A DNA stretch of 64,000 nt, from NCBI GenBank assembly GCA_001828855.1, contig MHZT01000005.1, forward strand, positions 1 to 64,000, read 5' to 3'. Position numbers and translations under genes: made by a program. Positions within the stretch are counted from its first letter, which is position 1; every line of letters begins with the position of its first letter. This DNA comes from Rhodobacterales bacterium RIFCSPHIGHO2_02_FULL_62_130. GTDB taxonomy: Bacteria > Pseudomonadota > Alphaproteobacteria > Rhodobacterales > Rhodobacteraceae. The notes under the pieces are model-generated. The model was not told where the DNA came from. It saw only the letters and a list, made by a program, of their open reading frames with translations, and made no database searches. Below, one piece after another: positions 31,508 through 42,500 of the stretch.

Positions 31508-32871
31508 GCCTGCTCGCCCTTTGGTTTGACCCAGAGTAGCAGAATAAGCCCGACAGCAAACAGCACGATCAGCGGCGAAATCCCGATGCGCTGCGATCCG
31601 CTTGCCGCCGTGACGACGCCGATCAGGAAGGGCGACATAAAGCTGGCAACCTTGCCCGACAGGGCGAACAGGCCAAACGCCTCGGTCGCGCGGTCTGGGG
31701 TGGTGTGGCGCACCATCATGGTGCGGCTGGCTGCCTGCAAGGTGCCGCCCGCCGCCCCGATCAGCGCGCCGCAGACATAGAAAATCTGGTCTGCCGCGTT
31801 GGAGGCCGGATCAAGGGCGATGCCCCAGACGCTTTCGCGGGTCATGCCGACGATAACCAGACAGACCAAAATCAGCACCACGATGGAGATCGAGATCACA
31901 GGCTTTGGCCCGAACCGCCGGTCCGCCTTGCCGCCAAACCAGCTTGCCACCATCGCCGTGACGGCGCCCAAAATCCCGAAGGTGCCGATCTGGATGATCG
32001 ACCAGTTCAGCACTCCGCTGGCATACACCCCGCCAAAACCATACAGCGCGTTCAGCGCATCGCGGTAAAACAGCGACGAGGCCAGATAGGCCGACATGCT
32101 GCGCCGATAGCGCAAGGACCGCAAAAGCGCGATCAGGCTTGCCATCGCCGCGCCGATGTTCAGTGGGCGCGCGTCGGTTTTCGGCTCTTTCACCCACAAA
32201 AAGAACGGGATCATAAAGACAGCAAACCAGATCGCGGTAAACGGACCCACCGCGCGGGTGCCTTCACGCGCCTCCGGGTCAAGCCCGAACAGCGGATCTA
32301 TCTCCAGCAGCGTCTTTCCGGTGGTGGCGTTTTCTGCCAGCAAAAGCAGCATGATAATCAGTGCCAGCAACCCGCCCAGATAGCCAAAGGCAAAGCCTGA
32401 CCCCGAAATCGCCCCCAGATCATCGTGATCCGACAGCGACGGCATCAGCGAATTGGTAAAGATGGTGGCAAATTCCATCCCTATAAAGCCAAGGCCAAAG
32501 CAGCTTACGGCCCAGAACAGCATCGCCTGATCGCCCCCGGGGGCCACCCACCACAGGCTGAACGATCCCGCGACGTAGAACGCCGAAAAGATCCAGACCC
32601 AGATCAGCCGCCGTCCGGTGCCATCGGCAATCGCCCCCAAGATCGGGGCCAGAACCGCGATGATGACCGAAGCAACCGCCAGCCCAAAGCCCCAATAGGC
32701 CTGCGCTGCGGCCTTGGCGGCCTCTTCCTCCATCCCTGACCCCATGTAGTAGCCACGGGCGACCTCGGCGAAATAGGGGCCGAACACAAAGGTCAGCAGA
32801 AGCGTATTATAGGGCTGGCTCGCCCAGTCGAAGAAATACCATCCCCAGATGCGCTGACGCGGTGTGGCCAT
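31504..32871 (-). CDS. UMF1/Atg22-type MFS transporter
   Basis: 455 residues, about twelve hydrophobic segments, starting MATPRQRIWGWYFFDWASQPYN, the hallmark N-terminus of the UMF1 (unknown major facilitator 1, Atg22-like) family. In fungi Atg22 exports amino acids from the vacuole; bacterial substrates are unknown. Loop signature GAIADGTGRRL is present. Coupled to mepA by an ATGA overlap, so a role in exporting or taking up cell-wall breakdown products is imaginable, but this is only context. Confidence 0.87.
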   Translation of the reverse strand: MATPRQRIWGWYFFDWASQPYNTLLLTFVFGPYFAEVARGYYMGSGMEEEAAKAAAQAYWGFGLAVASVIIAVLAPILGAIADGTGRRLIWVWIFSAFYVAGSFSLWWVAPGGDQAMLFWAVSCFGLGFIGMEFATIFTNSLMPSLSDHDDLGAISGSGFAFGYLGGLLALIIMLLLLAENATTGKTLLEIDPLFGLDPEAREGTRAVGPFTAIWFAVFMIPFFLWVKEPKTDARPLNIGAAMASLIALLRSLRYRRSMSAYLASSLFYRDALNALYGFGGVYASGVLNWSIIQIGTFGILGAVTAMVASWFGGKADRRFGPKPVISISIVVLILVCLVIVGMTRESVWGIALDPASNAADQIFYVCGALIGAAGGTLQAASRTMMVRHTTPDRATEAFGLFALSGKVASFMSPFLIGVVTAASGSQRIGISPLIVLFAVGLILLLWVKPKGEQA

Positions 32872-32941
32872 GCCCTGTCCCCTTATGATTTTCCGCGATC
32901 AAGCCTGAAAACCTCTGGTGGCGCAAGCGTGGCGGCGCGGC

Positions 32942-33471
32942 CTAACGCGCGGGCGGCCAGATCCGCTTGTGATCCGCCGCGATCCAGTCGGCGATCCAAT
33001 CCGGCAGGGGCGGGCTGACCTCTGGCTGACCCAAGGCGCACAGCACCGTTTGCGGCGGCACAATTCCCGCCTTGGATATAAAGGCCGATCGTAGCAGCAT
33101 GTGACTGGTACAGTCGTCGCCGTTCCAGAAACTTTGCTCGATATAGGTGAAGCGGTCATCCCAGCCCACCACGCGGCTGACCTGTGTCAGTTTGGTGAAC
33201 AGCGTCACCCTCCGCCGATAGCGGGTCGAATTGCCCGCAACCGTAATCCCCAGCCATGCGCCCGCGCCGCATCCCGAAACCCCATCCGCAGCGACATCGG
33301 TATCCGCCCCAGATCGAACAGGGTCAGAGTGCGGCCGTTGTTCAGCTCGCGCCACGGGTCCAGATCCTGCGGCCAGATCCGGTGCGTGCTGATATGTGGA
33401 TCAAGAATGCCCAAGCGCGGGGCATTGCGGTATTTCCACAGCGCTTTCGCCATGCGGACATAGGGATACAT
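32942..33471 (-). pseudogene. Frameshifted thioesterase-family gene
   Basis: Two adjacent frames form one protein of the 4HBT-like acyl-CoA thioesterase family of Rhodobacterales. Frame 1 (33471 to 33205) gives MYPYVRMAKALWKYRN..LNNGRTLTLFDLGR and then reads into nonsense after ARAHGWGL. Frame 2, entered near 33250, continues GITVAGNSTRYRRRVTLF..WDDRFTYIEQSFW and ends PPLPDWIADWIAADHKRIWPP at 32942. Joining the frames needs one extra base in the C4 run at 33248-33251 (G4 on the coding strand); the intact product would be 176 residues. Either a real single-base deletion in a homopolymer or a sequencing error. It is the first gene before the UMF1-mepA run. Confidence 0.75.
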
Positions 33472-33597
33472 GCGTCACCTCCGGGCCACGGCCTGCCCGT
33501 GCCGCGGGGCAAGGTCAAGCAAAACGCTGCGGCAGGCATTGCCCTTTGTGGGGGCTGGCGTTACCTCTGCCACAATCCCTTGTGGCCGGAGTCCGCG

Positions 33598-33885
33598 ATG
33601 ACCTCTTTGTTCGAGATCCTTCTTCTGATCCTTGATGTGGCGAAATGGTTCGTTCTGGCCCATTTCATCATGTCGTGGCTGATCAACTTTCAGGTGCTTA
33701 ACCTGCGCCAACCCGTTGTGTCGCAGGTGTGGGACTTGCTTAATCGCCTGTTGCAGCCGATCTACGGGCAGGTGCGCCGCGTTTTGCCGGTGATGGCGGG
33801 CCTTGATCTGGCACCGTTGGTGGTGATCCTTGCGATCTATGCGCTGCGGATCGTGCTGGTCAACAACATCGCAGCTTTCTACTAA
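33598..33885 (+). CDS. YggT-family membrane protein
   Basis: 95 residues beginning MTSLFEILLLILDVAKW, with two membrane spans (about residues 5-30 and 72-92) linked by an amphipathic segment NRLLQPIYGQVRRVLPVMAGLDLAPL. This layout is typical of YggT/YlmG proteins, which are linked to osmotic tolerance, and to septum or photosynthetic membrane organisation in some lineages. The frame is open upstream to 33256, but the family start is the ATG at 33598. It is followed by recQ 51 bp downstream. Confidence 0.88.
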   Translation: MTSLFEILLLILDVAKWFVLAHFIMSWLINFQVLNLRQPVVSQVWDLLNRLLQPIYGQVRRVLPVMAGLDLAPLVVILAIYALRIVLVNNIAAFY

Positions 33886-33936
33886 GTTCATCCTTTCCTA
33901 ACCCTGCCGGACCATGCTGCACGCGGTCCGTTTGAA

Positions 33937-35988
33937 GTGAATATGCCCGAACCGCGTCAGTTGCTGTCTTCGATCTTCGGTTTTCCGGCCTTTCGGCCCG
34001 GACAGGAGGAGATTGTCGATGCGGTTCTGGCGGGGCAGAACACACTGGCAATCATGCCGACGGGTGGCGGAAAATCCCTTTGTTTCCAATTGCCTGCGCT
34101 GTGTCGCGACGGGGTGACGGTGGTGATTTCACCGCTGATCGCCCTGATGCGCGATCAGGTTCGGGCGCTGAAATCGGCGGGGGTAGAGGCGGGGGCGCTG
34201 ACCTCTGGCAACACCGATGAGGAAACCGAGGCCGTCTTTGCCGCGTTGGACGAAGGGCGGCTGAAACTGCTGTATATGGCACCGGAACGCCTTGCTTCTG
34301 GCGCTACCCTGCCGATGCTGCGGCGGATCAACTGCACCCTGATCGCGGTGGACGAGGCGCATTGCGTCTCGCAATGGGGGCATGATTTCCGGCCCGATTA
34401 CCTTCGGATCGGTGAATTGCGCCGTGCCTTGGGTGTGCCTTTGGCCGCCTTTACCGCCACGGCGGATGAGGAAACCCGCGCCGAGATGGTCACGCGCCTG
34501 TTCGACGGCGCGACGCCTTCCACTTTTCTGCGCGGCTTTGACCGCCCGAACATCCACCTTGCCTTTGCCGTCAAGGACAAGCCGCGCGATCAGATTCTGT
34601 CCTTTGCCGCCGTGCGCCGTGGGCAATCGGGGATCGTTTATTGCGCCACCCGCGCGAAAACCGAAACGCTGGCCCAAGCCCTGCGCGCCGAAGCCCATTC
34701 CGCCTGCCATTATCACGGCGGGATGGAGGCCGAGGACCGTCGCCGCGTCGAGATCCGGTTTCAGCAGGAAGACGGGCTGATCGTGGTGGCCACGATTGCC
34801 TTTGGCATGGGCATCGACAAGCCTGACATCCGCTGGGTCGCCCATGCCGATCTGCCGAAATCCATCGAGGGCTATTATCAGGAAATCGGGCGCGCGGGCC
34901 GCGACGGCGCTGCGGCGGAAACGCTGACGCTCTATGGTCCCGACGACATTCGCCTGCGTCGCACCCAGATCGACGAAGGGCTGGCCCCGCCCGAACGCAA
35001 GAACGCTGACCATGGCCGCCTGAACGCCTTGCTTGGTCTGGCCGAGGCGGTAGGCTGTCGGCGGCAGGTCTTGCTAGGCTACTTTGGTGAATCCGCTGAA
35101 CCTTGCGGCAATTGCGATCTGTGCGACCGCCCCGCGCTGGTGTTCGATGCGACCGATGCGGTCCGCAAGGCGCTTTCCGCGATCCTGCGAACGGGCGAAT
35201 ACTTTGGGGCGGGCCATCTGATTGATATACTTACCGGAAATGCCACACCCAAAGTGCGCGAGAAGGGACATGATGCGCTGCCCACTTTCGCCGTCGGCCG
35301 CGATCTGTCCAAACCCGCTTGGGGTGCCGTGTTCCGGCAGATGATGGGGCGCGATCTGGTGCGCCCCGATCCTGACCGTTTCGGAGCGCTGCGCATGACC
35401 GATGCCGCCCGCCCGATCCTGCGTGGCGAAGAATCCATCACCCTGCGCCGCGATACGGTTGACCGCGCTGTGCCGCGTGTGGCCGTGAGAACCCTTGTTG
35501 CAGAAGAGGATGCCAGCCTGCTCTCGGCGCTGAAGGCCAAGCGCCGTGCGCTGGCCGAGGCGGCGGGCGTTCCGGCCTATGTGATTTTTCCGGATCGCAC
35601 GCTGATCGAGATGGCTGAAACGCGCCCTGCAACGCTGGATCAGATGATGGGGATAACAGGGGTTGGCGCGAAAAAGCTGGAAAGCTATGGCGCGGGCTTT
35701 TTGGCGGTGATCACAGGGGCTGCGGCGGGCGCGATGCACCCTGCCCGTCGGCAACTCGTTGGCAGAGATGCGGGCCAGGTCTTTGATAAACTGGCCGAAG
35801 TGCAGGTCCGCCTTGCGCGGGGTGAAGATGGCACAGGCAAATACCTGAGCTGCACCCATTCCACACTTCGCCAGATTGCCGAACGTCGCCCAAGCAGTCT
35901 TGCCGATCTGGACGATATTCAGGGCATGGGCGAGTTGAAGATCGAACGATTTGGCGAGGCGTTTCTGGAAGTGCTGCGCGGGGACTAG
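33937..35988 (+). CDS. recQ: ATP-dependent DNA helicase RecQ with two HRDC-like domains
   Basis: About 683 residues. Order: superfamily 2 helicase core with Walker A TGGGKS near residue 40 and DEAH in VDEAHCVSQWGHDFR, motif VI GRAGRDGAA, a zinc-binding domain (CxNCDLC), an RQC winged helix, then HRDC (ALAEAAGVPAYVIFPDRTL) and a second HRDC-like repeat at the C-terminus (GKYLSCTHSTLRQIAERRP). It unwinds DNA 3' to 5' in RecF-pathway repair. The GTG at 33937 is used; the ATG two codons later at 33943, with GAAG five bases before it, is equally possible. Single HRDC is usual in E. coli RecQ; two or three occur in some alphaproteobacteria and Neisseria. Confidence 0.94.
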   Translation: MNMPEPRQLLSSIFGFPAFRPGQEEIVDAVLAGQNTLAIMPTGGGKSLCFQLPALCRDGVTVVISPLIALMRDQVRALKSAGVEAGALTSGNTDEETEAVFAALDEGRLKLLYMAPERLASGATLPMLRRINCTLIAVDEAHCVSQWGHDFRPDYLRIGELRRALGVPLAAFTATADEETRAEMVTRLFDGATPSTFLRGFDRPNIHLAFAVKDKPRDQILSFAAVRRGQSGIVYCATRAKTETLAQALRAEAHSACHYHGGMEAEDRRRVEIRFQQEDGLIVVATIAFGMGIDKPDIRWVAHADLPKSIEGYYQEIGRAGRDGAAAETLTLYGPDDIRLRRTQIDEGLAPPERKNADHGRLNALLGLAEAVGCRRQVLLGYFGESAEPCGNCDLCDRPALVFDATDAVRKALSAILRTGEYFGAGHLIDILTGNATPKVREKGHDALPTFAVGRDLSKPAWGAVFRQMMGRDLVRPDPDRFGALRMTDAARPILRGEESITLRRDTVDRAVPRVAVRTLVAEEDASLLSALKAKRRALAEAAGVPAYVIFPDRTLIEMAETRPATLDQMMGITGVGAKKLESYGAGFLAVITGAAAGAMHPARRQLVGRDAGQVFDKLAEVQVRLARGEDGTGKYLSCTHSTLRQIAERRPSSLADLDDIQGMGELKIERFGEAFLEVLRGD

Positions 35989-36032
35989 ACCTATGCGCGG
36001 CGCCCCCTATGTTTCGCCCAAAGGAGTCCCTG

Positions 36033-36818
36033 ATGCTGACCGTGATTTCCCCCGCCAAACGGCTGAACGAAAAGCCGCATGCCCTGCCAGAAGGTTTTGC
36101 GCCCACCAAGCCGGATTTTGCAGCAGATGCGGTGCGGCTTGCGAAACTGGCCCGTGGCCTGACGTCGGATCAACTTTGTGCGTTGATGGATATTTCTCCG
36201 GCTTTGGGCGCGTTGAACCATGACCGCTTCAGGGCGTTCCGTGCCGATGCTGAAGGCCGGCCTGCGGCGTTCTTGTTTGATGGCGACACCTATGCGGGCC
36301 TTGAGGCCCGCGCGATGGAGCCTGACACGCTGCGGTGGGCGCAAAGCCATTTGCGGATTCTGTCTGGCCTTTATGGCCTGTTGCGGCCCTTGGATGCCAT
36401 CCAGCCCTACCGTCTGGAAATGGGCAGCCGCCTTGCCAATCCCAAAGGTGCCGATCTTTATGCCTACTGGGGGACGAAAATCGCCAAGGCCTTGAATGCC
36501 CAGATGGCCGAGGTAGGGGCCGCGGTTCTGGTCAACTGTGCCTCGCAGGAATATTTCGGGGCTGTCGATCAGAAGACGTTGAAATTGCCGATTATCACGC
36601 CGGTTTTCCTTGAGGAAAAGGGCGGGCAGGCCAAGATTGTCAGCTTTTGGGCCAAGAAGGCGCGCGGTGCGATGGCCCGCTTTATCGCGCAGAACCATCT
36701 GACCGACCCTGCCGATTTGCGTGGCTTCAACATCGGTGGCTATGCGTTCTGTGCCGACATGTCCGATGCGACACGCCTGGTATTTCTGCGGCCCGCGCAA
36801 GACGCTGCGGCCGCTTAG
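36033..36818 (+). CDS. yaaA: Peroxide stress protein YaaA
   Basis: 261 residues of the YaaA/DUF328 family, starting MLTVISPAKRLNEKP, with SGLYGLLRPLDAIQPYRLEMG, YWGTKI and VNCASQEYF in the middle and FNIGGYAF near the end, all family landmarks. YaaA lowers free iron and protects DNA from oxidative damage after H2O2 stress, and shows DNA binding. Ribosome site AAAGGAGTCCCTG. The gene follows recQ by 44 bp, and its TAG overlaps the convergent histidine kinase stop codon by two bases. Confidence 0.93.
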   Translation: MLTVISPAKRLNEKPHALPEGFAPTKPDFAADAVRLAKLARGLTSDQLCALMDISPALGALNHDRFRAFRADAEGRPAAFLFDGDTYAGLEARAMEPDTLRWAQSHLRILSGLYGLLRPLDAIQPYRLEMGSRLANPKGADLYAYWGTKIAKALNAQMAEVGAAVLVNCASQEYFGAVDQKTLKLPIITPVFLEEKGGQAKIVSFWAKKARGAMARFIAQNHLTDPADLRGFNIGGYAFCADMSDATRLVFLRPAQDAAAA

Positions 36819-39370
36819 GCGGCATTTTCGGACGCAACTTCGATCGGGTAGGCGTCTGCCGGGCAAAACTGCGAGAGTGTTTGGGTAATTGCCACCTTTC
36901 GCAGGGGTTTGGTCATGTAGCGGTCAATGCCGGCGGCCAAAATCCCTTCGGCATCGCCATCCATCGCATGGGCGGTCAGGGCCACGATAGGGACATGGCT
37001 GTGTCCGGCCTCAAGCGCGCGGATCGCCCGCGCGGCATCGCGCCCATCCATTTCTGGCATCGAGATATCCATGAAGATCATGTCTGGCTGGAAAGACTGA
37101 AACAGCGACACGGCCTCAACTCCGTTGTTGGCAAAGGCCAAGTCAATATCAATTTCGCGGACCATTTTCTGAAAGACCAACTGATTTGTCCGGTTGTCCT
37201 CGGCGGCCAGAACCCGCATCCGGCGGCGGTCTTTGACGGGTTCTGGCTGGGCAATCGCCAATGGCACCACGTCGCCCAAGCTTTGCAGCCGACGGTAAAG
37301 ATCTGCGCGCAAGATCGGCTTTTGGAGTGTGGTGACAATGTGTTCCGCGCCCTCTCCATCGCGCGCGGCCGAAGGGTTGGACGACAAAAGCATGATCGGC
37401 GTTGCAACACCTGCGTCTCGGATATGGCAGGCCAAAGTCAGGCCATCCATTTCCGGCATGTCATGATCGGTCAAGATCACATCGAAACTGCCAGATTTCA
37501 GTGCGGCCAAGGCTTCCGCCCCCGAGCGCGCCAATGTCACGGCGATGCCGCAGGGTGAAAGCTGGCGTTCCAGAATGGTACGGTTGATGAATTGGTCATC
37601 GACCACCAGAACCCGCCTGATGGCGATGGGCAGTTGTGGCGCAATCGCCTCTTCGGCTGCGGGCAGGGTCATGCGGAAGCCAAAGCACGATCCTTTGCCG
37701 ATTTCACTATCGACCCAAACAGCGCCCTCCATCCGTTCGATCAGACGTCGGGTGATCGCAAGGCCCAGCCCTGTGCCTTCGAACTTGCGGTTTGACTGGT
37801 CTTCGACCTGATTGAACTCTCCGAAAATATGGTCAAGATTTTCCGGTGCGATGCCGATGCCGGTATCTTCTACCGTTATGTGCAACTGCTGCCGCCCCGG
37901 TTCATCCTCAAGCCCGACAACGCGGATCAGGACGTGGCCCGTCTCGGTGAATTTCACCGCGTTGCCGACAAGATTGGTCAGCACCTGACGCAAGCGGCCC
38001 GGATCGCCAACATAGCGGGTGGGCAGGAACATATCGAAATCGATCATCAGATCGATGCCCTTTTCGCGCGCGCGGGGCTGCAACAGCATGGTGACTTCGT
38101 GGATTGTGCGTTCCAGATCAAAGGGCTCTGGATAAAGCGTCAGCCGTTCGGCCTCGATCTTGGAGTAGTCGAGAATGTCGTTGATGATGACCAGCAACGC
38201 CTCACCCGACGAGCGGATGGTTTCTGCAAACAGGCGCTGTTCTTCGGTCAGGGCTGTGTCGCACAGCAATTCTGCCATGCCGACCACCCCATTCATCGGC
38301 GTGCGGATTTCATGGGACATATTGGCAAGGAAGGCAGATTTGGCGCGATTGGCAGCCTCGGCCTGTGCGCGGGCGGCTTCAAGGGCCGCCTGCTGTTCCT
38401 TCTGATGGGTGATGTCCACACGTAGGCCGACGCGGCCACCGTCCGGCGTGACGTGATCTTGCGCCTTGATCCAGCGGCCATCGGCAAGCTCCTGTTCTAC
38501 CGGCTCTCCCGGATTGCGATGCTGGTGCAGGCGGTCGGCAAGCCATTCATCTTCCCGACCGAAGGCGTCCGCATATTGCCCCTGTGTCAGGCCAAAGCGC
38601 AGAATATCTTCCAATCGGGTTCCCGGGATCATTGTGGCAGCCGTGGCAGGATAGGTGTCGCGGTAGCGTTGGTTGCAGGTCAAAAGCCGTTCCTCCCTGT
38701 CAAACAGAACGAATCCATCTGGAATTGCCTCGATAGCGGCCCAGATTCGCATCTGTTCGGTGATATTTAGTGCCAGTGCGACCATGTCCCCATCGCGGGA
38801 ACGTTGGTTGACCAGCCTTACCCAAGTGCCGTTGCGAAAGCGCACGACGACGGGTTCGGGGCGGTCTGCTTCGGAATGGGCAAGGATGTCGGCAACCCAA
38901 TCGTCAACAGGCTGGTCGATTTCAACCACACCGGAGGCAGCAGACAGCCGCAGAATTTCGGCATAGCCAATGCCGGGTGCTATGGTCTTGTCACGGAACA
39001 GGGCCAGATATGCCGTGTTCGCGGTGACCAGCCGAAGGCCGGAATCAAACACGGCAAACCCGTCCTGAATACTGTTGATCGAATCCCAAAGCCGCCGTTC
39101 CGCCATCACAGCGGCGGTATGCGCGCGGTCCAGATCCGCCACAAAGCGGGATTGCTGTCCCTTTAGAACCTCGGCTTCGGTCAGTGCGGATTTCACCACC
39201 TGCCGCTGTTCGACGATCTGATCCGATAAGGACCGTGCGTGAATCGCCAGTTTTTCGTTGGCCGTGAACAATTCGCGGCTTTTCTGTTCCAGCAGCCGTT
39301 CGGCTGCAAGTCTGGCGCGTCGTTCTTTTGCCAGCCTTTCCGCGAATTCCATATCCGATCCGTTCTGCAT
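36815..39370 (-). CDS. Cytoplasmic hybrid histidine kinase with two PAS and two receiver domains
   Basis: 851 residues from ATG 39370-39368 (MQNGSDMEFAERL); 39352 is an alternative start. N-terminal coiled coil (to about 100), PAS-like domain with DSINSIQDGFAVFDSG, second PAS with AAIEAIPDGFVLFDRE, HisKA with His353 in MSHEIRTPMNG, HATPase_c (NLVGNAVKF, DTGIGIAPE, GTGLGLAITRR), receiver 1 with Asp635 (LTDHDMPEMDG) and receiver 2 with Asp768 (FMDISMPEMDG). No membrane span, so it senses an internal cue. The frame extends antisense into the alpha-2-macroglobulin gene, but that part has no domain. No response regulator is adjacent. Confidence 0.88.
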   Translation of the reverse strand: MQNGSDMEFAERLAKERRARLAAERLLEQKSRELFTANEKLAIHARSLSDQIVEQRQVVKSALTEAEVLKGQQSRFVADLDRAHTAAVMAERRLWDSINSIQDGFAVFDSGLRLVTANTAYLALFRDKTIAPGIGYAEILRLSAASGVVEIDQPVDDWVADILAHSEADRPEPVVVRFRNGTWVRLVNQRSRDGDMVALALNITEQMRIWAAIEAIPDGFVLFDREERLLTCNQRYRDTYPATAATMIPGTRLEDILRFGLTQGQYADAFGREDEWLADRLHQHRNPGEPVEQELADGRWIKAQDHVTPDGGRVGLRVDITHQKEQQAALEAARAQAEAANRAKSAFLANMSHEIRTPMNGVVGMAELLCDTALTEEQRLFAETIRSSGEALLVIINDILDYSKIEAERLTLYPEPFDLERTIHEVTMLLQPRAREKGIDLMIDFDMFLPTRYVGDPGRLRQVLTNLVGNAVKFTETGHVLIRVVGLEDEPGRQQLHITVEDTGIGIAPENLDHIFGEFNQVEDQSNRKFEGTGLGLAITRRLIERMEGAVWVDSEIGKGSCFGFRMTLPAAEEAIAPQLPIAIRRVLVVDDQFINRTILERQLSPCGIAVTLARSGAEALAALKSGSFDVILTDHDMPEMDGLTLACHIRDAGVATPIMLLSSNPSAARDGEGAEHIVTTLQKPILRADLYRRLQSLGDVVPLAIAQPEPVKDRRRMRVLAAEDNRTNQLVFQKMVREIDIDLAFANNGVEAVSLFQSFQPDMIFMDISMPEMDGRDAARAIRALEAGHSHVPIVALTAHAMDGDAEGILAAGIDRYMTKPLRKVAITQTLSQFCPADAYPIEVASENAA

Positions 39371-39524
39371 CCACGCCCACCCCGATGGGGCCGGTTCGGG
39401 TGCAGATTGCCGCAACAAAATGAACGGGGTCTTAAGATGACAAAACTTATCCTGTTGTCGAGAATCCTTGCGTGGGACTCGGCGCTCTGCGACGATCCGG
39501 CCATTCTTGTGGGAGGTTTTTAGG

Positions 39525-42500
39525 ATGCGTTTGTTTGGCAAAACGGCCGTCGCCGGAGTTATCGCCGCGCTGTTGACGATGTTGCCCACAGTGGCATCCG
39601 CCGAAAACTTGATCCCGTCCAAGCGGTTGGTTCTAAGTGAAAATACCGATCTTCCGGGCGGCGATCTGGCGGCGATCTTCGACACCACACTTGAGCCGTG
39701 CCAGCGCGCCTGCCTTTCCAACAAGTCCTGCACCGCCTTTACTTTCAACACCCGCAACGGCTCGTGCTTTGTGAAGTCGGGGCAGGGGGAGCCTGCGTTC
39801 TTTCAAGGGGCCTATTCGGGTATTGTTCTGACATCGGACCCCGCGCTTGAAGTCGTGGCCAAGAAACGCGCGGCAGAGTTGGGCTTTGTTGCCGATTGGG
39901 AATATTCCGGCATCACGGGGCAGGCTGCAAATCTTGCCAATGCCCATGTCACCAATGCGTTTACCGCAGAAGAACACCTTGCCGCCGCCGCCGATGCCGA
40001 ACTGCGTGGCGAATACGATGTGGCCAGCCGCTATGCGGGCGCTGCATTGAACCTGACCGATAGTGCCGACGGCTGGGCGGAATATGCACGGCTTTTGCTG
40101 GCTGCGGGGGGGATGAATACCTCTAACCAGCGGTATTTCAACGATCAATCCTATCAGGCCTCTGTGAACGCCTATCTGCGTGCCGATAACAAACCGCTGC
40201 AACATACGATCCTTGCCATGATGGGGGCCGCGCTTGAGAGGCTTGATCGGGGCCGCGATACCGTGCAGGCCCTGCGTCTGGCGCAACAGATACAACCGCG
40301 TGACGATACCGCCGTGGCTTTGGATGATGCCATTGGCAAATATGGCTTTCGGATCACCGACAATGTGGTCGAATCCGATTCCGCCCGCCCGCGCATTTGC
40401 GTGACCTTCTCGGAGGTGCTGGCGAAATCGGGCGTGGATTATGCAACCTATGTGCAACTTCCCGAACCGGGGTTGACGGTAACGACGGACGGGTGGCAGC
40501 AGATGTGCGTCGAAGGCGTGACCCATGGCTCGCGCCAGTCGATCATTTTCCGCGAGGGGCTTCCGGCGGCGGATGGCCAAAGTCTGGCGAAATCGGTGAC
40601 GATCACCTCTTATGTGCGCGACCGTAACCCCGGCGTGCGCTTTCCGGGGCGGGGCTATGTGCTACCGCGCACCGGCAGCGCCGCGATTCCGGTGGAAACC
40701 GTGAACACCGAAAAGCTGGAGCTGTCGCTGTATAAGGTGACGGATCGCAACCTGCTGCGCGCGCTGCAAAACGGCTATATGGGCGCGCCGATTGCGGATT
40801 ATCAGGAATATGATTTCTCGACCGAGATCGGCACCGAAATCTGGACGGGGTCGGCCACGGTTTCCCAAGAGGTAAACCACGACATCACCACCCGCCTGCC
40901 GCTGGACGAGGCGATTGCGGGTCAACCTGCCGGCGTCTACGCCCTGCGTGCGGCCATTCCGGGGGTGGATGACTATACGATTCCGGCAAGCTGGCAGTGG
41001 TTTGTCGTCTCTGATCTGGGCCTTACCACAATGTCGGGCGTTGACGGTCTGCATGTCTTTGTCCGCAGCCTTGGCACCGCGGGCGCGAAAGAGGGCGTCA
41101 GCGTCGATCTGCTGTCGCGCGGGAACGAGATTCTGGCCACGGTCAAGACCGACACCACCGGCTATGCCCGCTTTGATGCAGGCTTGATCCGTGGCACGGG
41201 CGCTGCCGAGGCGGCGATGGTTGTGGCCCATGATGGCGATCAGGATATCGCCTTCCTGTCGCTGACCGATGCCGAATTTGATCTGTCGGATCGCGGGGTC
41301 GAAGGGCGCGAGGCTGCGCCGCCGATCGATGTGTTCCTGACCACCGATCGCGGCGCTTATCGTGCCGGTGAAACCGTTTACGCCACCGCTTTGGCCCGCG
41401 ACCCCAAGGCCGAGGCGGTTGAGGGCCTGCCCCTGACGGCCATCCTGCGCCGTCCCGATGGCGTGGAATATTCCCGCGCATTGGTCGAGGATGGTGGTGC
41501 TGGCGGGCATGTTTTTGCCTTTCCCATCGCAGGTTCTGCCCCGCGCGGCGTGTGGCGGCTTGAGGTGCTGGCCGATCTGGATGCCGATCCGCTGACTGCA
41601 AAAACCTTCCTTGTCGAAGATTTCCTGCCCGAGCGGATCGATTTCACCTTGTCCCTGCCCGAGTCCCCGATCCATCTCGGCGATGTGCCAGAGATGTCGG
41701 TCGATGCGCGCTATCTGTTCGGTGCAGACGGTGCCGATCTGGCCATCGAGGGCGAGGTTTTGCTGCGTGCGGCAAAGGAACTTGAAGACTGGCCGTCTTA
41801 TGTCTTTGGCCGCCATGATGCACCCTTTGATGCGATGATGGAATCCTTCGGGGATCAGCGCACCGATGCGGAAGGCAAGGCTGTGGTCGATCTGCCGCTG
41901 CCTGCCGTCGAAGATCCGGGCCTTCCGCTTGAACTGCGCGCGACAGTCCGTGTGGCCGAAGGATCGGGCCGTCCGGTTGAGCGTCAGCTAACCCGCCTGC
42001 TGGCCCCGTCCGCGCCGCTGATCGGGGTAAAAGCGCTGTTCGATCAGGTGGTCCCAGAGGGGGCCGAGGCACGATTTAGCCTGATCGGAATTGACCAGAA
42101 TAGCAAAGCCACAGCGATGAAGGTCAAATGGACAGTCACCGAGGTGCAGACAAATTATCAATGGTATCAAAGCTATGGTAGTTGGAACTGGGAGCCTGTC
42201 TATTCCCGCGCCAAGGTTGCCGAGGGCGAGGTTGATCTGGGGGCAACTCCTGTTGAGATCGCTGCACCGGTGAAATGGGGCGAATATGAATTGCTGGTCG
42301 AACGTGTGGATGGCGAACAGGCCGCCACCTCTACCCCGTTCTACGCAAGCTGGTATGCCCCTGCCGATACCACCGACACGCCCGATACGCTGGAAATGTC
42401 GTTGGACAAACCGGCCTACAAGTCGGGCGACACAGCCACCCTGCGCGTGGTTCCACGCGCCGCTGGCACGGCATTGGTGACAGTGCTGTCGAACCGATTG

